This document shows positions 26,317 to 37,079 of a stretch of 48,150 bases of DNA, in pieces. The notes beneath the pieces are model-generated. The model did no database searches. It was not told the DNA's origin and saw nothing but the letters and a program-made list of their open reading frames with translations. Both the position numbers and the translations under genes were made by a program. How positions within the stretch are numbered: position 1 is the first letter of the stretch; each line of letters opens with the position of its first letter. The stretch covers positions 1 to 48,150 of the forward strand of contig JASURT010000003.1 of assembly GCA_030446435.1 (NCBI GenBank), in the 5' to 3' direction. This DNA is from Candidatus Ozemibacter sp. Its GTDB lineage: Bacteria > Muiribacteriota > Ozemobacteria > Ozemobacterales > Ozemobacteraceae.

Positions 26317-26345
26317 ATAATAGCACATGTTTCAAGCCCTGTCAA
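26317..26345 (-). promoter_or_regulatory. Main promoter of the ribosomal superoperon
   Basis: On the minus strand a perfect TTGACA (26340-26345) and TATTAT (26317-26322) are 17 nt apart, upstream of rpsL. It is the only strong promoter recognised between rpoC and ecfT, so it may drive all 34 translation-related genes. Internal promoters were not searched for exhaustively. Confidence 0.75.
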
Positions 26346-26404
26346 CGTACTTTTGCAGATAAAAAACCGCTTCTGATGTGTACCCTCATATGAGAAAAAA
26401 AAAT

Positions 26405-26428
26405 AAAAAAAATAAATTTATTTTTTTT
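26405..26428. repeat. Perfect 24-bp A/T palindrome
   Basis: Eight A, TAAA, TTTA and eight T form a perfect inverted repeat with no spacer, inside a longer A-rich run (26395-26428) between the rpoC terminator and the str promoter. It could be a bent-DNA or insulating element, a weak hairpin, or simply low-complexity sequence. Confidence 0.4.
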
Positions 26429-26455
26429 CACATCATTTCTAAAGACCAGAGCAAG

Positions 26456-26485
26456 AAAAAGGGGCCGCCTTTTTAAGGCAGCCCC
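26456..26485 (-). terminator. Rho-independent terminator of rpoBC
   Basis: The minus-strand RNA forms GGGGCUGCC / GGCGGCCCC (26461-26469 with 26477-26485), a 9-bp GC-rich stem with one G-U pair and a 7-nt loop, followed by UUUUU (26456-26460). It lies 18 nt after the rpoC stop and separates rpoBC from the ribosomal superoperon. Confidence 0.9.
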
Positions 26486-26503
26486 CCTCGAATTCTTTAA
26501 GAA

Positions 26504-29500
26504 TTATCCTTCGTCAGAATCTTTCTTTACCATGAAGAGTTCTTCTTCGAGCTGATCGAGATTAGCTTTTTCACTCGAGCCAACCGCGAACAATTCATCA
26601 GGAGTACCTTCAACCGGTTCAATTTCTACCGGCAGGTTCTTGAAGAGAATGTCTTTTGCTACTGACAAACCGGTTCCGGCAGGAATCAGTTTACCAATGA
26701 TAAGGTTTTCTTTCAGACCCTTGAGGTAATCAACCTTTGACTTGATTGCAGCTTTGGTAAGAACCCTGGTGGTTTCCTGGAACGATGCTGCAGAAATAAA
26801 GCTGTCGGTAGTCAAAGAAGCCTTGGTGATACCCTGAATCATTGGAACACCTGTCGGAGGACGTTTGCCCTTGTCGGCAAGCTTGTTGACTCTTTCTTCA
26901 AATCTGCGAACATGCACTGATTCATTCGGCAGGAATTCTGAATCGCCTGATTCAGTGATAACTACCTTACGAAGCATCTGGCGAACGATGATTTCAATGT
27001 GCTTATCGTTGATGCTGACGCCCTGGTCACGATAAACTCTCTGAATTTCATCCATCAGATAGCGGCGAACGTATGGCAGGCCCACAACTTTAACCAACTT
27101 TTTGGGGAATACCTTGCCGTCGGTAAGAACATCACCGGCTTCAATGTATTCGCCATCATGAACCACAAGACCGGTCGCGCCGAACTGAACGCGAACAGGC
27201 TTTTCGATACCGGTATTGAAGTCTCTTATTGAAACTGAGCTTCCAGAGACATGAACGATACCAGATTCTTCAGCAATAACAGCTTCTTTTTTCGGGCGAC
27301 GAACTTCGAAAAGTTCGGCAACACGTGGAAGACCCTGAATGATGTCTGTGGTTTTTCTGGCTGATGCGCCCCATTTCGCAAGAATTTCACCTTTCTTGAC
27401 CTTCGCGCCGTCTTCAACTCTGAGTTCAGCGCCATCAAGAACCTGATGAGACTCACCAGGCTGAACGATAATGCTCTTGATCGTGCTCTTGACTTTTCCT
27501 TCTTTGGAAATATCATGCTCGAGAAGAACAACACCCTTGTTTTCAGCCTTCAGAACTGCCAGAACCTGATTTTCCCTGATCTTGGCACCGTCTTCAACAA
27601 CAAGAGCGCCAGATGCATACATTTCTTTGGTAATGGCATATTTCTTTTCTTTGATAACTTTCTGACAGATCTTCACGCCAATCGAACCATCGGCGTCTTC
27701 AACCTGTGAGTAAGTCTGGAAAGGAATCGGAGCAATGGTCAGCTCGCCGTCTTTTACCACGGTTGGTGGGAATTTCAAGCTGAGGCTGGCCGGATAACTG
27801 AATTCTACGCCGCTGTAAACAAGAACCTTTTCGATGATTTCTTCGCAAACGATCTTGTTATAGCCGTAGATATAGTTAACCTTACCCGCGATTTCAGAAA
27901 TCATAGGCTCGATATCTGTTACCAGTTTGTCACCGGCTTTAACAACCTGACCGTCTTCAACGGCGATTGTAGCTCCCGCCGGGACCGGATACTGGGTTTT
28001 GATATCTTCTTCGCCAATAACGTTAACGGCTTCCTGTTCGCCCTTAACGATATAGACTTCTCTGATAGCACCACGATTGTCTTCGAGAATACCGTAAAGT
28101 GCTTCATCGATTTCTGAGCCGCTTTCAGCGATGACTTCTTCAGTTTCTTTGTTAATAGCTGCTCTGGCGAGAGTTGCGTTGCGAAGAACTTCCATATCGT
28201 CGCTGATAAGATGAACTCTAATTTCTGATTTGATTCTGGTGATTTCGACTGTTCCGTCGATTTCAGCCTGAATTACCAGTTTGGTTGTCAGTTCACCATT
28301 TTCTGCAACTGAGCCGCCATTGGCGATTTTGCAGTTTTCTTTTGGTCTGAGAATAACGCCGCGTGGAACGGGATATTCGATTTCGTTCTTAACGATAACT
28401 CTCTTACGATCGAGTGTCTTGTTGGCAGCGCTCTTTTCGTTGATAACTCTAACCACACCAGAGATTGGCGCGATAAGAGACAGAGTTTTATTCTGCTCAT
28501 CGATGGCAGCTGCCATTTCGCCCTTGAATTCGTATTCTTCTTCAACTTCTTTGGCAACACTAAGCTTGGTGCCACCTGAAGAAACAGCAAGAGTTCCGTC
28601 AACTTCAGAGATGATCGAAAGCATCTTCTGACCTGGGTATACTTCGTCACCGTTTTTAACGTTGAGAATGATACCAGAGCTTTTTGAAGCATCTTTGGCT
28701 TCTTTAACGCTCTTCGGCATTGAATATTCTTTTCGTTCGCCACCCTTGTCGTCAAGCGGGAAGACGAAGATCATACCATTGTCGCTGATAACCTGCTTAT
28801 TCTTGATGCGAACGTTTTCGAATTTGATGATACCATCGGTTCTGGCGATGGCGGCATGAGATTCGGCCGAAATTTCAGCAAGAATGTTACCGGCATGAAT
28901 GATTTCGTTGTCTTCTACTTTAAGGGTAGCGCCCTGAGGAATTTTATAGTCTTCGATGATGAAGTCTTTGGTAACGGGATCAAAATCCTGAGTCAGAATT
29001 TTGATTACGCCTTTTTCAGAAACGACCATACCGTCTTTCTGTTCGATATCGTCGAAGATAACTTCGCCGGTGTATCCAGAAACAACGTTATTGGGGTTGT
29101 ATTCTGCAAGAGCTTTACCCGGGGTAACCTTGTCACCATCTTCAATTCTCATTTCAGAACCGACCGGAATGTGAACTCTGTCTTTACGTCCGCCTTTGCC
29201 ATCTACGAGCAGGAAGCCGCCAACGACAACAGTTTTGATGTTGCTGCCGAATTCGCTCTTATCAAAGGTTTCTGTTCCTGAACCGATTTCGAATTTGGCG
29301 CGGTCAGAAATTTTTGCAAGACGCAGGTGGTCAAATCTGGCAATACCGGTGCTTCTTGCCTTGATGTATGAACGCTGTGCCAACGCAACACCACCAAGGT
29401 GGAAGGTTCTCATCGTCAACTGTGTTCCTGGTTCACCGATCGACTGAGCGGCGATAATACCAACAGCTTCACCGATATCGACAACCTTACCAGTGGCAAG

Positions 29501-32500
29501 GTCAGCGCCGTAACAGGTCTGACAGATACCAACCTTTGAACGGCAGGTAAGAGGAGATCTCATTACGATTTTGCTGCGAACTTTGATTTCGGGGAAATTG
29601 CTTTCGGCAATTCTTTCAAGAACGTATTCGTTCAGTGGTCGATCAGGTCGCAGAATGATTCTGTTGTTCTTGGGGTCGATAATCTGTTCAGAACAGATCA
29701 TGCCGACTTTAAGATCTTCAGCAGCAACCGGGAAATCGCAATGACCTTCGATTTCATTGGCGATGCTGTCGGTGCAGTAAAGTCCTGCTTCAAGTTTTAC
29801 AGTTTCTTTGCCGACTTTGATCGAAAGAACTTTGCCTGTAACCGGGTGAACGATTGGTTTGGCAAGAACGCGGCCGGCGATTCTGTAGCGAATGGGAACC
29901 ACGATGTCATCGATCATGATGTTGTTTGAAGTTCGGTTCTGGCGAATCGGAGAAACTTCTACACCAAGTTCGGTTCCGCAGTTTTCCATGGCGATAACAA
30001 CATCTTGTGCAACATCAACGAGACGTCTGGTCAGGTATCCTGAGTCAGCAGTACGCAGAGCGGTATCAACAAGACCTTTTCTCGCACCGTATGTTGAGAT
30101 GAAGTATTCAGACTGATTCAAACCTTCGCGGAAGTTTGATTTAATCGGGAACGCAAGAATGTCACCGCGTGGATTCGACATCAAACCGCGCATCGCGGCC
30201 AGCTGTCTGATCTGCTGCATGTTACCTCTCGCTCCGGAGAACGCCATCATATAAACGGGGTTGAATTCACCAAGATGAGCAGTCGATTCGAATTCCTGCA
30301 GAAGGTCATCGGTAACGTCTTCAGTAGCTTTGGTCCAGACGTTAACTTCGCCCTGTTTTCTTTCGTCACGGCTGATTTCGCCCTTTGTCCATCTTTCGCG
30401 AATTTTCGCAACTTTACGATCGGCCTGATCAAGAATTTCTTTCTTCTTCGGCGGATCGATCATATCAACGATAGAGATTGTCAGTCCTGAATAAGTTGCA
30501 AATTTGAAGCCGAGGGCTTTGAGTCTGTCAAGAGCTTCACCAACAACGGTCAATGAATAATCGATGAACAGTCGTTTGATCAGAGCAGATACATTGCCTT
30601 TTTTAACCTGAAGGTTCTGGAAAGGCAGATCAGCGGGCAGGTTATCATTGAAAATAACCCGGCCAATCGTTGTTCTGATGTAGTTGTCACGAACTGTTTT
30701 ATTTTTATCATCGTCATCACGCTTTTCTGTAACAATGGCGTCCTTTTTGAGATAGATAGGCCACTGCAGATTGAAATTGGTTGTTTCATAGGCGTTGAGA
30801 GCTTCACCAAGGCTATGGAAGACCGGTGGTTTATAAACGATGATTGAATCGACTTTTTCTTTATCAAGCACAGAAACGACTTCTTTTGAGTCGAAGATAG
30901 TGCCTGAAGGAAGTTTTTCCCCGATTTCATCAGCAAGTCTGAAGTTGAATGGCCGACCTTCGTGCAGCAACAGTTTTTCCCAGGTGGTACCTTTTTCGAG
31001 CTTGATTTCGGTAACCGGGTAACCATCGCCCTCTGGTTTTTCAATGGTCAGGTAGAACAGACCAATTGTCATATCCTGTGATGGACTTGAGATTGGCAAA
31101 CCATCTGCGGGCTTGAGAATGTTGTTGCTTGAAAGCATAAGCATTCTGGCTTCAATCTGTGCATCGAGCATCAAAGGAACGTGAACCGCCATCTGGTCAC
31201 CGTCAAAGTCGGCGTTGTAGGCAGAACATACCAGTGGGTGAATCTGAATCGCTTTACCTTCAATAAGAACGGGTTCAAAGGCCTGAATACCAAGTCTATG
31301 CAGAGTTGGAGCACGGTTGAGAAGAATTGGATGATGCTTGATAACTTCTTCAAGAACATCCCATACTTCGTTCTTTTCGCGCTCGATCATTTTCTTGGCG
31401 CTCTTAATGTTGGGAGCAATACCCTTAAGCTGCAGTCTGTGCATTACAAATGGCTTGAACAGTTCAAGAGCCATTTTCTTCGGCAGACCAGCCTGATGCA
31501 ATTTCAAAGTCGGGCCTACAACGATAACCGAACGACCAGAATAGTCGACACGTTTACCGAGCAGGTTCTGTCTGAATCGACCCTGCTTACCTTTAAGCAT
31601 GTCGGTAAGAGATTTCAGAGGTCTGTTGTTGGGACCTGTAACCAGCTTGCCACGACGACCATTATCGATAAGTGCATTGACCGCTTCCTGCAGCATGCGC
31701 TTTTCGTTTTTGATGATGATATCGGGAGCCTGGAGTTTGATAAGTCTTTTCAGACGGTTATTTCTGTTGATAACGCGGCGATAAAGATCGTTAAGATCTG
31801 AAGTCGCGAAACGTCCACCGTCGAGTTGAACCATCGGGCGCAAATCTGGTGGAATAACAGGAATAACATCGAGAATCATCCATTCTGGTCGGCTGATTGA
31901 ACGGGCAAACATTTTTACCAGTTCCATGCGCTTGAGCAGATGAGTTCTCTTGGTGCCGGTGGCGGTTTTAAGCTGTTCGGCAAGCTCTTTTTCGAGTTTC
32001 GGCAGGTCGATTTCGGCCAGCAATTCTCTAATGGCTTCAGCGCCCATTTTAGCGGTGAACATATCGCCATATTTTTCTCTGAGTTCACGGTAACCCATTT
32101 CACCGGCAGCACCTTCTTCAGGAAGCAGTTGCTTTTTAGAAAGCGGCAGGTTACCCGGATCGATTACGATGTAACTCTGAAAGTAAAGAACCTTTTCGAG
32201 ATCTCGCGCTGAAATATCGAGCAGCAGAGCAATATAATTAGGGCTGCCTTTTGAATACCAGATGTGGCCAACCGGAGTTACCAGCTGAATGTGCCCCATT
32301 CTTTCTCTTCTGACAGCAGCTTTTGTTATTTCAACATTACATCTTTCACAGATGATACCTCTGTATCTGATGCTTTTGTATTTACCGCAAAAACATTCCC
32401 AATCCTTTTGAGGACCAAAAATTCTTTCGCAGAAAAGGCCATCTCGTTCCGGCTTATGCGTTCGGTAGTTAATAGTTTCTGGCTTCTTAACTTCGCCGTA

Positions 32501-32572
32501 GGACCAGGACCTGATTTTCTCAGGAGAAGCGATGCTTATTTGCATTGCATCAAATTTGTCCATATCTAACAT
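26504..32572 (-). CDS. rpoC: RNA polymerase subunit beta' with a giant trigger-loop insertion
   Basis: The 2022-residue beta' is far longer than the usual 1150-1400. The N-terminal zinc ribbon (C60, C62, C75, C78), the active-site NADFDGDQ (453-460, D455/D457/D459), and the second zinc site (C865, C1010, C1017, C1020) are intact. The trigger-loop front [10 protein letters not shown] (1054-1063) and its continuation [16 protein letters not shown] (1741-1756) are separated by about 675 residues. At least seven copies of a sandwich-barrel pattern (P-x-G-x2-L-x-V-x-D/E-x-G-x2-V-x2-G-x2-L) occur there. This is the site of E. coli SI3 (about 190 aa) and resembles in size the cyanobacterial SI3. AAGGAGA precedes the ATG. 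It follows rpoB by 44 bp. Confidence 0.98.
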   Translation of the reverse strand: MLDMDKFDAMQISIASPEKIRSWSYGEVKKPETINYRTHKPERDGLFCERIFGPQKDWECFCGKYKSIRYRGIICERCNVEITKAAVRRERMGHIQLVTPVGHIWYSKGSPNYIALLLDISARDLEKVLYFQSYIVIDPGNLPLSKKQLLPEEGAAGEMGYRELREKYGDMFTAKMGAEAIRELLAEIDLPKLEKELAEQLKTATGTKRTHLLKRMELVKMFARSISRPEWMILDVIPVIPPDLRPMVQLDGGRFATSDLNDLYRRVINRNNRLKRLIKLQAPDIIIKNEKRMLQEAVNALIDNGRRGKLVTGPNNRPLKSLTDMLKGKQGRFRQNLLGKRVDYSGRSVIVVGPTLKLHQAGLPKKMALELFKPFVMHRLQLKGIAPNIKSAKKMIEREKNEVWDVLEEVIKHHPILLNRAPTLHRLGIQAFEPVLIEGKAIQIHPLVCSAYNADFDGDQMAVHVPLMLDAQIEARMLMLSSNNILKPADGLPISSPSQDMTIGLFYLTIEKPEGDGYPVTEIKLEKGTTWEKLLLHEGRPFNFRLADEIGEKLPSGTIFDSKEVVSVLDKEKVDSIIVYKPPVFHSLGEALNAYETTNFNLQWPIYLKKDAIVTEKRDDDDKNKTVRDNYIRTTIGRVIFNDNLPADLPFQNLQVKKGNVSALIKRLFIDYSLTVVGEALDRLKALGFKFATYSGLTISIVDMIDPPKKKEILDQADRKVAKIRERWTKGEISRDERKQGEVNVWTKATEDVTDDLLQEFESTAHLGEFNPVYMMAFSGARGNMQQIRQLAAMRGLMSNPRGDILAFPIKSNFREGLNQSEYFISTYGARKGLVDTALRTADSGYLTRRLVDVAQDVVIAMENCGTELGVEVSPIRQNRTSNNIMIDDIVVPIRYRIAGRVLAKPIVHPVTGKVLSIKVGKETVKLEAGLYCTDSIANEIEGHCDFPVAAEDLKVGMICSEQIIDPKNNRIILRPDRPLNEYVLERIAESNFPEIKVRSKIVMRSPLTCRSKVGICQTCYGADLATGKVVDIGEAVGIIAAQSIGEPGTQLTMRTFHLGGVALAQRSYIKARSTGIARFDHLRLAKISDRAKFEIGSGTETFDKSEFGSNIKTVVVGGFLLVDGKGGRKDRVHIPVGSEMRIEDGDKVTPGKALAEYNPNNVVSGYTGEVIFDDIEQKDGMVVSEKGVIKILTQDFDPVTKDFIIEDYKIPQGATLKVEDNEIIHAGNILAEISAESHAAIARTDGIIKFENVRIKNKQVISDNGMIFVFPLDDKGGERKEYSMPKSVKEAKDASKSSGIILNVKNGDEVYPGQKMLSIISEVDGTLAVSSGGTKLSVAKEVEEEYEFKGEMAAAIDEQNKTLSLIAPISGVVRVINEKSAANKTLDRKRVIVKNEIEYPVPRGVILRPKENCKIANGGSVAENGELTTKLVIQAEIDGTVEITRIKSEIRVHLISDDMEVLRNATLARAAINKETEEVIAESGSEIDEALYGILEDNRGAIREVYIVKGEQEAVNVIGEEDIKTQYPVPAGATIAVEDGQVVKAGDKLVTDIEPMISEIAGKVNYIYGYNKIVCEEIIEKVLVYSGVEFSYPASLSLKFPPTVVKDGELTIAPIPFQTYSQVEDADGSIGVKICQKVIKEKKYAITKEMYASGALVVEDGAKIRENQVLAVLKAENKGVVLLEHDISKEGKVKSTIKSIIVQPGESHQVLDGAELRVEDGAKVKKGEILAKWGASARKTTDIIQGLPRVAELFEVRRPKKEAVIAEESGIVHVSGSSVSIRDFNTGIEKPVRVQFGATGLVVHDGEYIEAGDVLTDGKVFPKKLVKVVGLPYVRRYLMDEIQRVYRDQGVSINDKHIEIIVRQMLRKVVITESGDSEFLPNESVHVRRFEERVNKLADKGKRPPTGVPMIQGITKASLTTDSFISAASFQETTRVLTKAAIKSKVDYLKGLKENLIIGKLIPAGTGLSVAKDILFKNLPVEIEPVEGTPDELFAVGSSEKANLDQLEEELFMVKKDSDEG

Positions 32573-32616
32573 ATCTTTTTATGTCTCCTTCCTTATTCGC
32601 TTATACCGAATATGGC

Positions 32617-35600
32617 CTATTCTTCTTCAACATCATCATCGCTGTCTTCGTCAGCGAAATCAGTTGTCAAGAGATCGTCTTCGTTATCGTCAGAGGCTTC
32701 TTCCATCCAGTCTTCTTCTGAATCAGAGGTAAGAAGTTTTTCGCCACCTTCATCGATCACAACTTCTTTGGCGTCCTTCTTAAGGTCAACCTGAAGTCCA
32801 AGACTCTGAAGTTCTGAAACAACAACCTTGAATGATTCAGGAATGCCTGGTTTCATGATGTTTTTGCCCTTGATAATGGTTTCATAAACCTGAACACGGC
32901 CTTCAACGTCATCTGACTTAACAGTGAGAATTTCCTGAAGAACATGCGCGGCACCATAAGCTTCAAGAGCCCAGACTTCCATTTCTCCGAAACGCTGACC
33001 ACCGAACTGCGCCTTACCACCTAGCGGCTGCTGGGTTACAAGGCTGTAAGGCCCTGTTGATCTGGCGTGCATTTTGTCATCGACAAGGTGAGCCAGTTTA
33101 AGGATGTAGATAATACCGACCATGATCTTTTTATGGAATGCTTCACCGGTTCTGCCATCGTAAAGAGTGGCTTTACCTTCTGAATCAACCAGATGCAGCG
33201 GATCTTTATCAAACGCATCTTTAAGCTGGTTCATGACGAAATCTTCGTTCTTGATGTCGCGACCATTATTGAAGATAGAGGTGCAATAGCGCTTACCCTG
33301 TCTTTCAGCGGCCCAGCCAAGATGAGTTTCGAGAACCTGTCCGACGTTCATACGAGACGGAACGCCCAGAGGATTGAGAATAATGTCGATGGCACGACCA
33401 TCGGCCAGGTAAGGCATGTCTTCTACAGGAACGATTCTAGAAATAACACCCTTGTTACCATGGCGACCTGCCATTTTGTCACCAACGGTGATCTTTCTTT
33501 TCTGGGCAACGAACACACGAACGAGTTTGTTAACGCCGTATTGAAGTTCATCACCGTTATCTCTTGAGAAAACCATTACGTCGACGACTTTACCCTTTTC
33601 ACCATGAGGAACGGTCAGTGAAGTGTTACGAACTTCACGGGCCTTTTCACCGAAAATGGCTCTGAGCAGTTTGTCTTCTGCGGTAAGTTCGGTTTCACCT
33701 TTTGGAGTAACCTTGCCAACCAGAATGTCTCCTGATTCGACTTCGGCGCCGATTCTGATGATGCCGTTTTCGTCAAGATTTCTAAGAGCATCTTCACCGA
33801 CATTAGGAATGTCTCTGGTGATTTCTTCAGGTCCGAGTTTGGTGTCGCGGGCATCGATTTCGTATTCTTCGATGTGAACTGAAGTGAAGACATCGTCTTT
33901 CACCAGTCGTTCAGAGAGAATAATCGCATCTTCGAAGTTGTAGCCTTCCCAGGGCATGAATGCTACGAGAACATTGCGGCCAAGGGCGAGATCACCATAA
34001 GAGGTGGCCGGACCATCAGCAAGAACGGTTCCGGGTTTAACCTTGTCACCGATCTTAACGATTGGCTTCTGATTGATGCAGGTTCCCTGGTTCGATCTCA
34101 TGAATTTCTGCAGACGATAAACATCGATAGATTCCTGCTGAAGTCTGACTTCGTCAGTAATGGCCTTGATTCTTGAAAGATAAGTAATATCAAGAGTCTG
34201 ACCTGCTTCGATGATGATTTCGCCAGTAAGCTCATCAACTATTGTATCCATGATCTTGCGACCCTGAATTTTTCTGAAAGACTGCTCGGTTACGGCTATT
34301 TTTTCGTCGTCTTTTCTGCGGCTGGCGCGCTTGATTTTAACGCATTCAGCATCAACGTAAACTACGGTTCCGTTGCTTCTTGAAAGAAGAACTGCACCCG
34401 AGTCATGCGCAGCGATAGACTCAAGACCAGTACCGACCAGTGGTGGTTCGGTTTCGATAAGAGGAACTGCCTGTCTCTGCATGTTCGTTCCCATGAGGGC
34501 GCGGTTCGCATCATCGTGTTCGAGGAAAGGAATCAATGCAGACGCAACGCTGACCATCTGAAGAGGTGAAAACTTGATGTATTCAACTTCTTCTCTGGGC
34601 AGATAATCAAATTCATAATCGTCGCTGAAGTATTTTACCGGCACATTGTCCTGGCTGATAAAACCGTCTTCGCTGATTTTGATGTCAGGCTGAGCTACTT
34701 TATATCTGTCCTCATCATAAGCATCCTTGTATTCCATTTCGCCATAGTTGATCTTGCCGTTTTCCTGATCAACAGCGCAAAGCGGAGTTGTAAGGAAGCC
34801 GTAATCATCGACCCGGGCATAAACTGCCAGAGAAGCGATCAAACCGGCGTTTGGACCTTCAGGAGTTTCAATCGGACAAATTCTGCCATCGTGTGTCGGG
34901 TGAACGTCACGAACTTCAAACCCGGCTCGTTCACGTTTCAGACCACCTGGGCCCAAGGCTGAAAGTCTTCTTTTGTGAGTAAGTTCGGCCAGTGGGTTGG
35001 TTTGATCCATGAACTGAGAAAGCTGTGAACTGCCGAAGAATTCATCGATAACAGCTGAAACAGGTCGGGTATTGATAAGCAACTGTGGCGTATAGCTGTC
35101 GAGATCATGAATTGTCATTCTTTCCTTGATAACTCTTTCCATTCTAGAAAGAGAAATGCGGAACTGGTTCTGCAACAATTCACCACAGCGTCTGATGCGG
35201 CGGTTTGAAAGATGGTCGATATCATCCACACGACCGATACCGTTTGAAAGATCGATCAGATATCTGATTACGCCAATAATATCTTCAATGCAAAGAACGC
35301 GATCTTTCTGGGTTTTAACCATTTCGATACCGAGTTCTTTGATTCTGTTTACAGTTTCTTCATAGATTTCTTCGCCCTGTTCGACGATAATTTCGCCGGT
35401 TTTGGGGTCAGCAACTGATTCATATGCGATGCGACCAATGAGGTCCACGATTCCCTTTTCAACTTCTTCAAGGCGAATTTCAGCATAACTTGGGTTATAC
35501 ATAATTCGATAACCGCGGTTATCTTCGCCGATTCTGATGAAGGCCGGAATTCTCATGGCTTCAAGCTGGGCTGCGATGTTTTTGCGAATTCGCTTGCCTT

Positions 35601-36681
35601 CTTCGACCATGAGCTCATCATTGGCAGGATTGATAATGTCTTTGAAAGCGAACTGTTCTGAAAGACGATCGATCAATCTCAGCTTCTTATCCATTTTATA
35701 ACGACCCACATCACCGAGGTCATATTTCTTCGAATCGAAGAACAGGCTGCGAATAAGAGCCCGGGCGTTTTCTTCAACAAAGAGGTCGCCCTGTCTGAGC
35801 TTGCTGAAAATAGCCTTAAGAGAATCGGTTACAGCCTTGGAAACCTTATCTGGACCTTCGGCTTTGCTTACAGCCTGCTTGTCGAATTTAAGCGAACTGA
35901 CAATGGTTTCATTGTTGTCGAAAAGTTCGAGAATGCTTTCATCATCAGCATAACCAAGAGATCTAAGGAAAGTGGTGATCGGAATTTTTCTCTTACGATC
36001 GAGTCTGACGAAAACTGCGTCTTTCATGAGATCGAGTTCGAATTCCATCCAGGCACCGCGATAAGGAACTATCTTGGCCGAATACATTTTCTTGGCACGA
36101 TTGAAGCTGTAATAAACACCGGGTGAACGATGCAGCTGACTGACCACGACTCTTTCAGCACCGTTGATAATGAAGGTGCCGCGTTCGGTCATACATGGAA
36201 GATTAACCAGGAAGATCTCCTGCTCTTTTACTTCGCCAGTCTGTTGCATGATCAACTGAACCCTTATATTCAAAGGAATTGAATAGGTCAAATCTCTTTT
36301 GCGGCACTGATCGGGACTGTGTTTTACGCGAAACGGCGTGTCGCCGATAAAAGCGATTTCGCACTCTTTTTCGTTGAAACTACAGTCATCGAACAAACAT
36401 TTTTTGCGAAGTTTTACCTGAGGACAATTCTTACACATTGGCAAGCCAAGGCTGTAATCGTTGTATTCAAGGCAGAGGTTTCCGACATAATCCTGAATTG
36501 GGAATACTTCTCTGAAAACTTCTTCCAAGCCTTGTTTTCCCCTTTTGCCGGGGTCTTTACTGGCTTGCAGAAACCATTCAAAAGATTTCAGCTGGATGTC
36601 GATGAGATTGGGAATATTGTCGAATATTCGATCTCTCGCCATCAGAAACTTCTTGGTTACAGGCTGTTGCTTTGTCACCAT
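32617..36681 (-). CDS. rpoB: RNA polymerase subunit beta with a cysteine-rich insertion
   Basis: The 1354-residue beta subunit has all catalytic regions. The rifampicin pocket (552-594) has the sensitive-type residues D559, H569, S574 and L576. Three lineage features stand out. (a) Residues about 80-110 contain C83, C86, C95, C100 and C107, an extra possible metal site in the beta1 region before the conserved [12 protein letters not shown]. (b) Residues about 787-848 are inserted between the GTVVYVDAE strand and the [17 protein letters not shown] segment and repeat a TGEII-x-E-x-G module also found at 427-436. (c) A 34-residue acidic tail ends the protein. It is the first gene of its operon; rplKAJL are not upstream. 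AAGGAGC lies 12 nt before the ATG. Confidence 0.98.
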   Translation of the reverse strand: MVTKQQPVTKKFLMARDRIFDNIPNLIDIQLKSFEWFLQASKDPGKRGKQGLEEVFREVFPIQDYVGNLCLEYNDYSLGLPMCKNCPQVKLRKKCLFDDCSFNEKECEIAFIGDTPFRVKHSPDQCRKRDLTYSIPLNIRVQLIMQQTGEVKEQEIFLVNLPCMTERGTFIINGAERVVVSQLHRSPGVYYSFNRAKKMYSAKIVPYRGAWMEFELDLMKDAVFVRLDRKRKIPITTFLRSLGYADDESILELFDNNETIVSSLKFDKQAVSKAEGPDKVSKAVTDSLKAIFSKLRQGDLFVEENARALIRSLFFDSKKYDLGDVGRYKMDKKLRLIDRLSEQFAFKDIINPANDELMVEEGKRIRKNIAAQLEAMRIPAFIRIGEDNRGYRIMYNPSYAEIRLEEVEKGIVDLIGRIAYESVADPKTGEIIVEQGEEIYEETVNRIKELGIEMVKTQKDRVLCIEDIIGVIRYLIDLSNGIGRVDDIDHLSNRRIRRCGELLQNQFRISLSRMERVIKERMTIHDLDSYTPQLLINTRPVSAVIDEFFGSSQLSQFMDQTNPLAELTHKRRLSALGPGGLKRERAGFEVRDVHPTHDGRICPIETPEGPNAGLIASLAVYARVDDYGFLTTPLCAVDQENGKINYGEMEYKDAYDEDRYKVAQPDIKISEDGFISQDNVPVKYFSDDYEFDYLPREEVEYIKFSPLQMVSVASALIPFLEHDDANRALMGTNMQRQAVPLIETEPPLVGTGLESIAAHDSGAVLLSRSNGTVVYVDAECVKIKRASRRKDDEKIAVTEQSFRKIQGRKIMDTIVDELTGEIIIEAGQTLDITYLSRIKAITDEVRLQQESIDVYRLQKFMRSNQGTCINQKPIVKIGDKVKPGTVLADGPATSYGDLALGRNVLVAFMPWEGYNFEDAIILSERLVKDDVFTSVHIEEYEIDARDTKLGPEEITRDIPNVGEDALRNLDENGIIRIGAEVESGDILVGKVTPKGETELTAEDKLLRAIFGEKAREVRNTSLTVPHGEKGKVVDVMVFSRDNGDELQYGVNKLVRVFVAQKRKITVGDKMAGRHGNKGVISRIVPVEDMPYLADGRAIDIILNPLGVPSRMNVGQVLETHLGWAAERQGKRYCTSIFNNGRDIKNEDFVMNQLKDAFDKDPLHLVDSEGKATLYDGRTGEAFHKKIMVGIIYILKLAHLVDDKMHARSTGPYSLVTQQPLGGKAQFGGQRFGEMEVWALEAYGAAHVLQEILTVKSDDVEGRVQVYETIIKGKNIMKPGIPESFKVVVSELQSLGLQVDLKKDAKEVVIDEGGEKLLTSDSEEDWMEEASDDNEDDLLTTDFADEDSDDDVEEE

Positions 36682-36744
36682 AATTCTGCCTTGCTCCTTA
36701 AATTAAATACGTATGCATGCTTACACAATCGCTAAACAGAAAAC

Positions 36745-36771
36745 GGTTGCTCACCTGCATTGTGAACAACC
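36745..36771 (-). promoter_or_regulatory. Strong hairpin in the rpoB leader
   Basis: In the minus-strand RNA GGUUGUUCAC and GUGAGCAACC form a 10-bp stem (one U-G pair) around a 7-nt loop, about 130 nt after the predicted start and 63 nt before rpoB. The stem is followed by GUUUUCUGUUU, a broken U-run, so it could act as an attenuator or as a protein-binding site that controls RNA polymerase synthesis. Confidence 0.6.
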
Positions 36772-36795
36772 AGTGTTTTGTACATGAAAAAAACG

Positions 36796-36824
36796 TTGAC
36801 TGATAGTTTTCTGGAATAGATAAT
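36796..36824 (+). promoter_or_regulatory. Possible rightward promoter inside the rpoB leader
   Basis: TTGACT (36796-36801) and GATAAT (36819-36824) are 17 nt apart on the plus strand. A transcript from about 36831 would run antisense to the first 70 nt of the rpoB leader and across its promoter towards the winged-helix gene. Confidence 0.45.
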
Positions 36825-36885
36825 ATTTTTTGCAGTTATTTTTAACAACGCCGGCGATACTCCGAAAACTTAGCAATTTGTGTGC

Positions 36886-36900
36886 CCATTCGCGAAATGG
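36886..36900 (-). promoter_or_regulatory. 5'-end stem-loop of the rpoB transcript
   Basis: CCATT and AATGG pair around a 5-nt loop exactly where the rpoB transcript is predicted to begin (about 36900). Such terminal stems can protect RNA from 5'-end-dependent decay. The stem is only 5 bp, so this is tentative. Confidence 0.35.
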
Positions 36901-36906
36901 TTTTGG

Positions 36907-36964
36907 ATTATAACATCCAAATAGGCATGAGTCAACTTTATTGCAATATTTTTTTTCTTTTTTT
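36907..36964 (-). promoter_or_regulatory. rpoBC promoter with A-rich UP-like element
   Basis: TTGACT (36930-36935) and a perfect TATAAT (36907-36912) are 17 nt apart on the minus strand. Directly upstream, 36946-36964 reads as A-rich tracts (AAAGAAAAAAAATATT), placed where an alpha-subunit UP element would be. This predicts strong constitutive transcription of rpoBC with a leader of about 220 nt. Confidence 0.8.
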
Positions 36965-37044
36965 CTCAATAAAATCCTCGTTTTTGGCGCAAATCTTTAT
37001 TGTACCCCTTTTCAAATTCACAACAGACACCAGTTAACAAATTA

Positions 37045-37073
37045 TTGATAACTTAAAGCAATTCGAATATAAT
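37045..37073 (+). promoter_or_regulatory. Promoter directly abutting the winged-helix gene
   Basis: TTGATA (37045-37050) and a perfect TATAAT (37068-37073) are 17 nt apart. The -10 box touches an ATG at 37074, so the expected transcription start (about 37080) falls on the second in-frame ATG. This predicts a leaderless mRNA. Confidence 0.65.
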
Positions 37074-37079
37074 ATGCTC

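Larger units (their letters stand above)
36682..37079. other. Divergent control region between rpoB and the winged-helix gene
   Basis: This 398-bp gap holds no convincing gene. It contains the rpoB promoter (36907-36935) with an A-tract upstream, the rpoB leader with two hairpins, a rightward promoter inside the leader (36796-36824) and the promoter touching the winged-helix gene (37045-37073). A 72-codon open frame on the minus strand (36751-36969) crosses these signals and was rejected. Confidence 0.7.

Noticed and set aside
26238-26345. Possible 36-residue N-terminal extension of S12
   Set aside because: It crosses the promoter and leader hairpins; the GTG at 26237 gives the exact family N-terminus.
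31181-31801. Long antisense frame opposite rpoC (206 codons), and others opposite fusA and rpoB
   Set aside because: They are shadows of conserved coding sequence, with no ribosome site or recognisable protein.
36751-36969. 72-codon minus-strand frame upstream of rpoB
   Set aside because: It spans the rpoB promoter and leader hairpins and has no recognisable protein.
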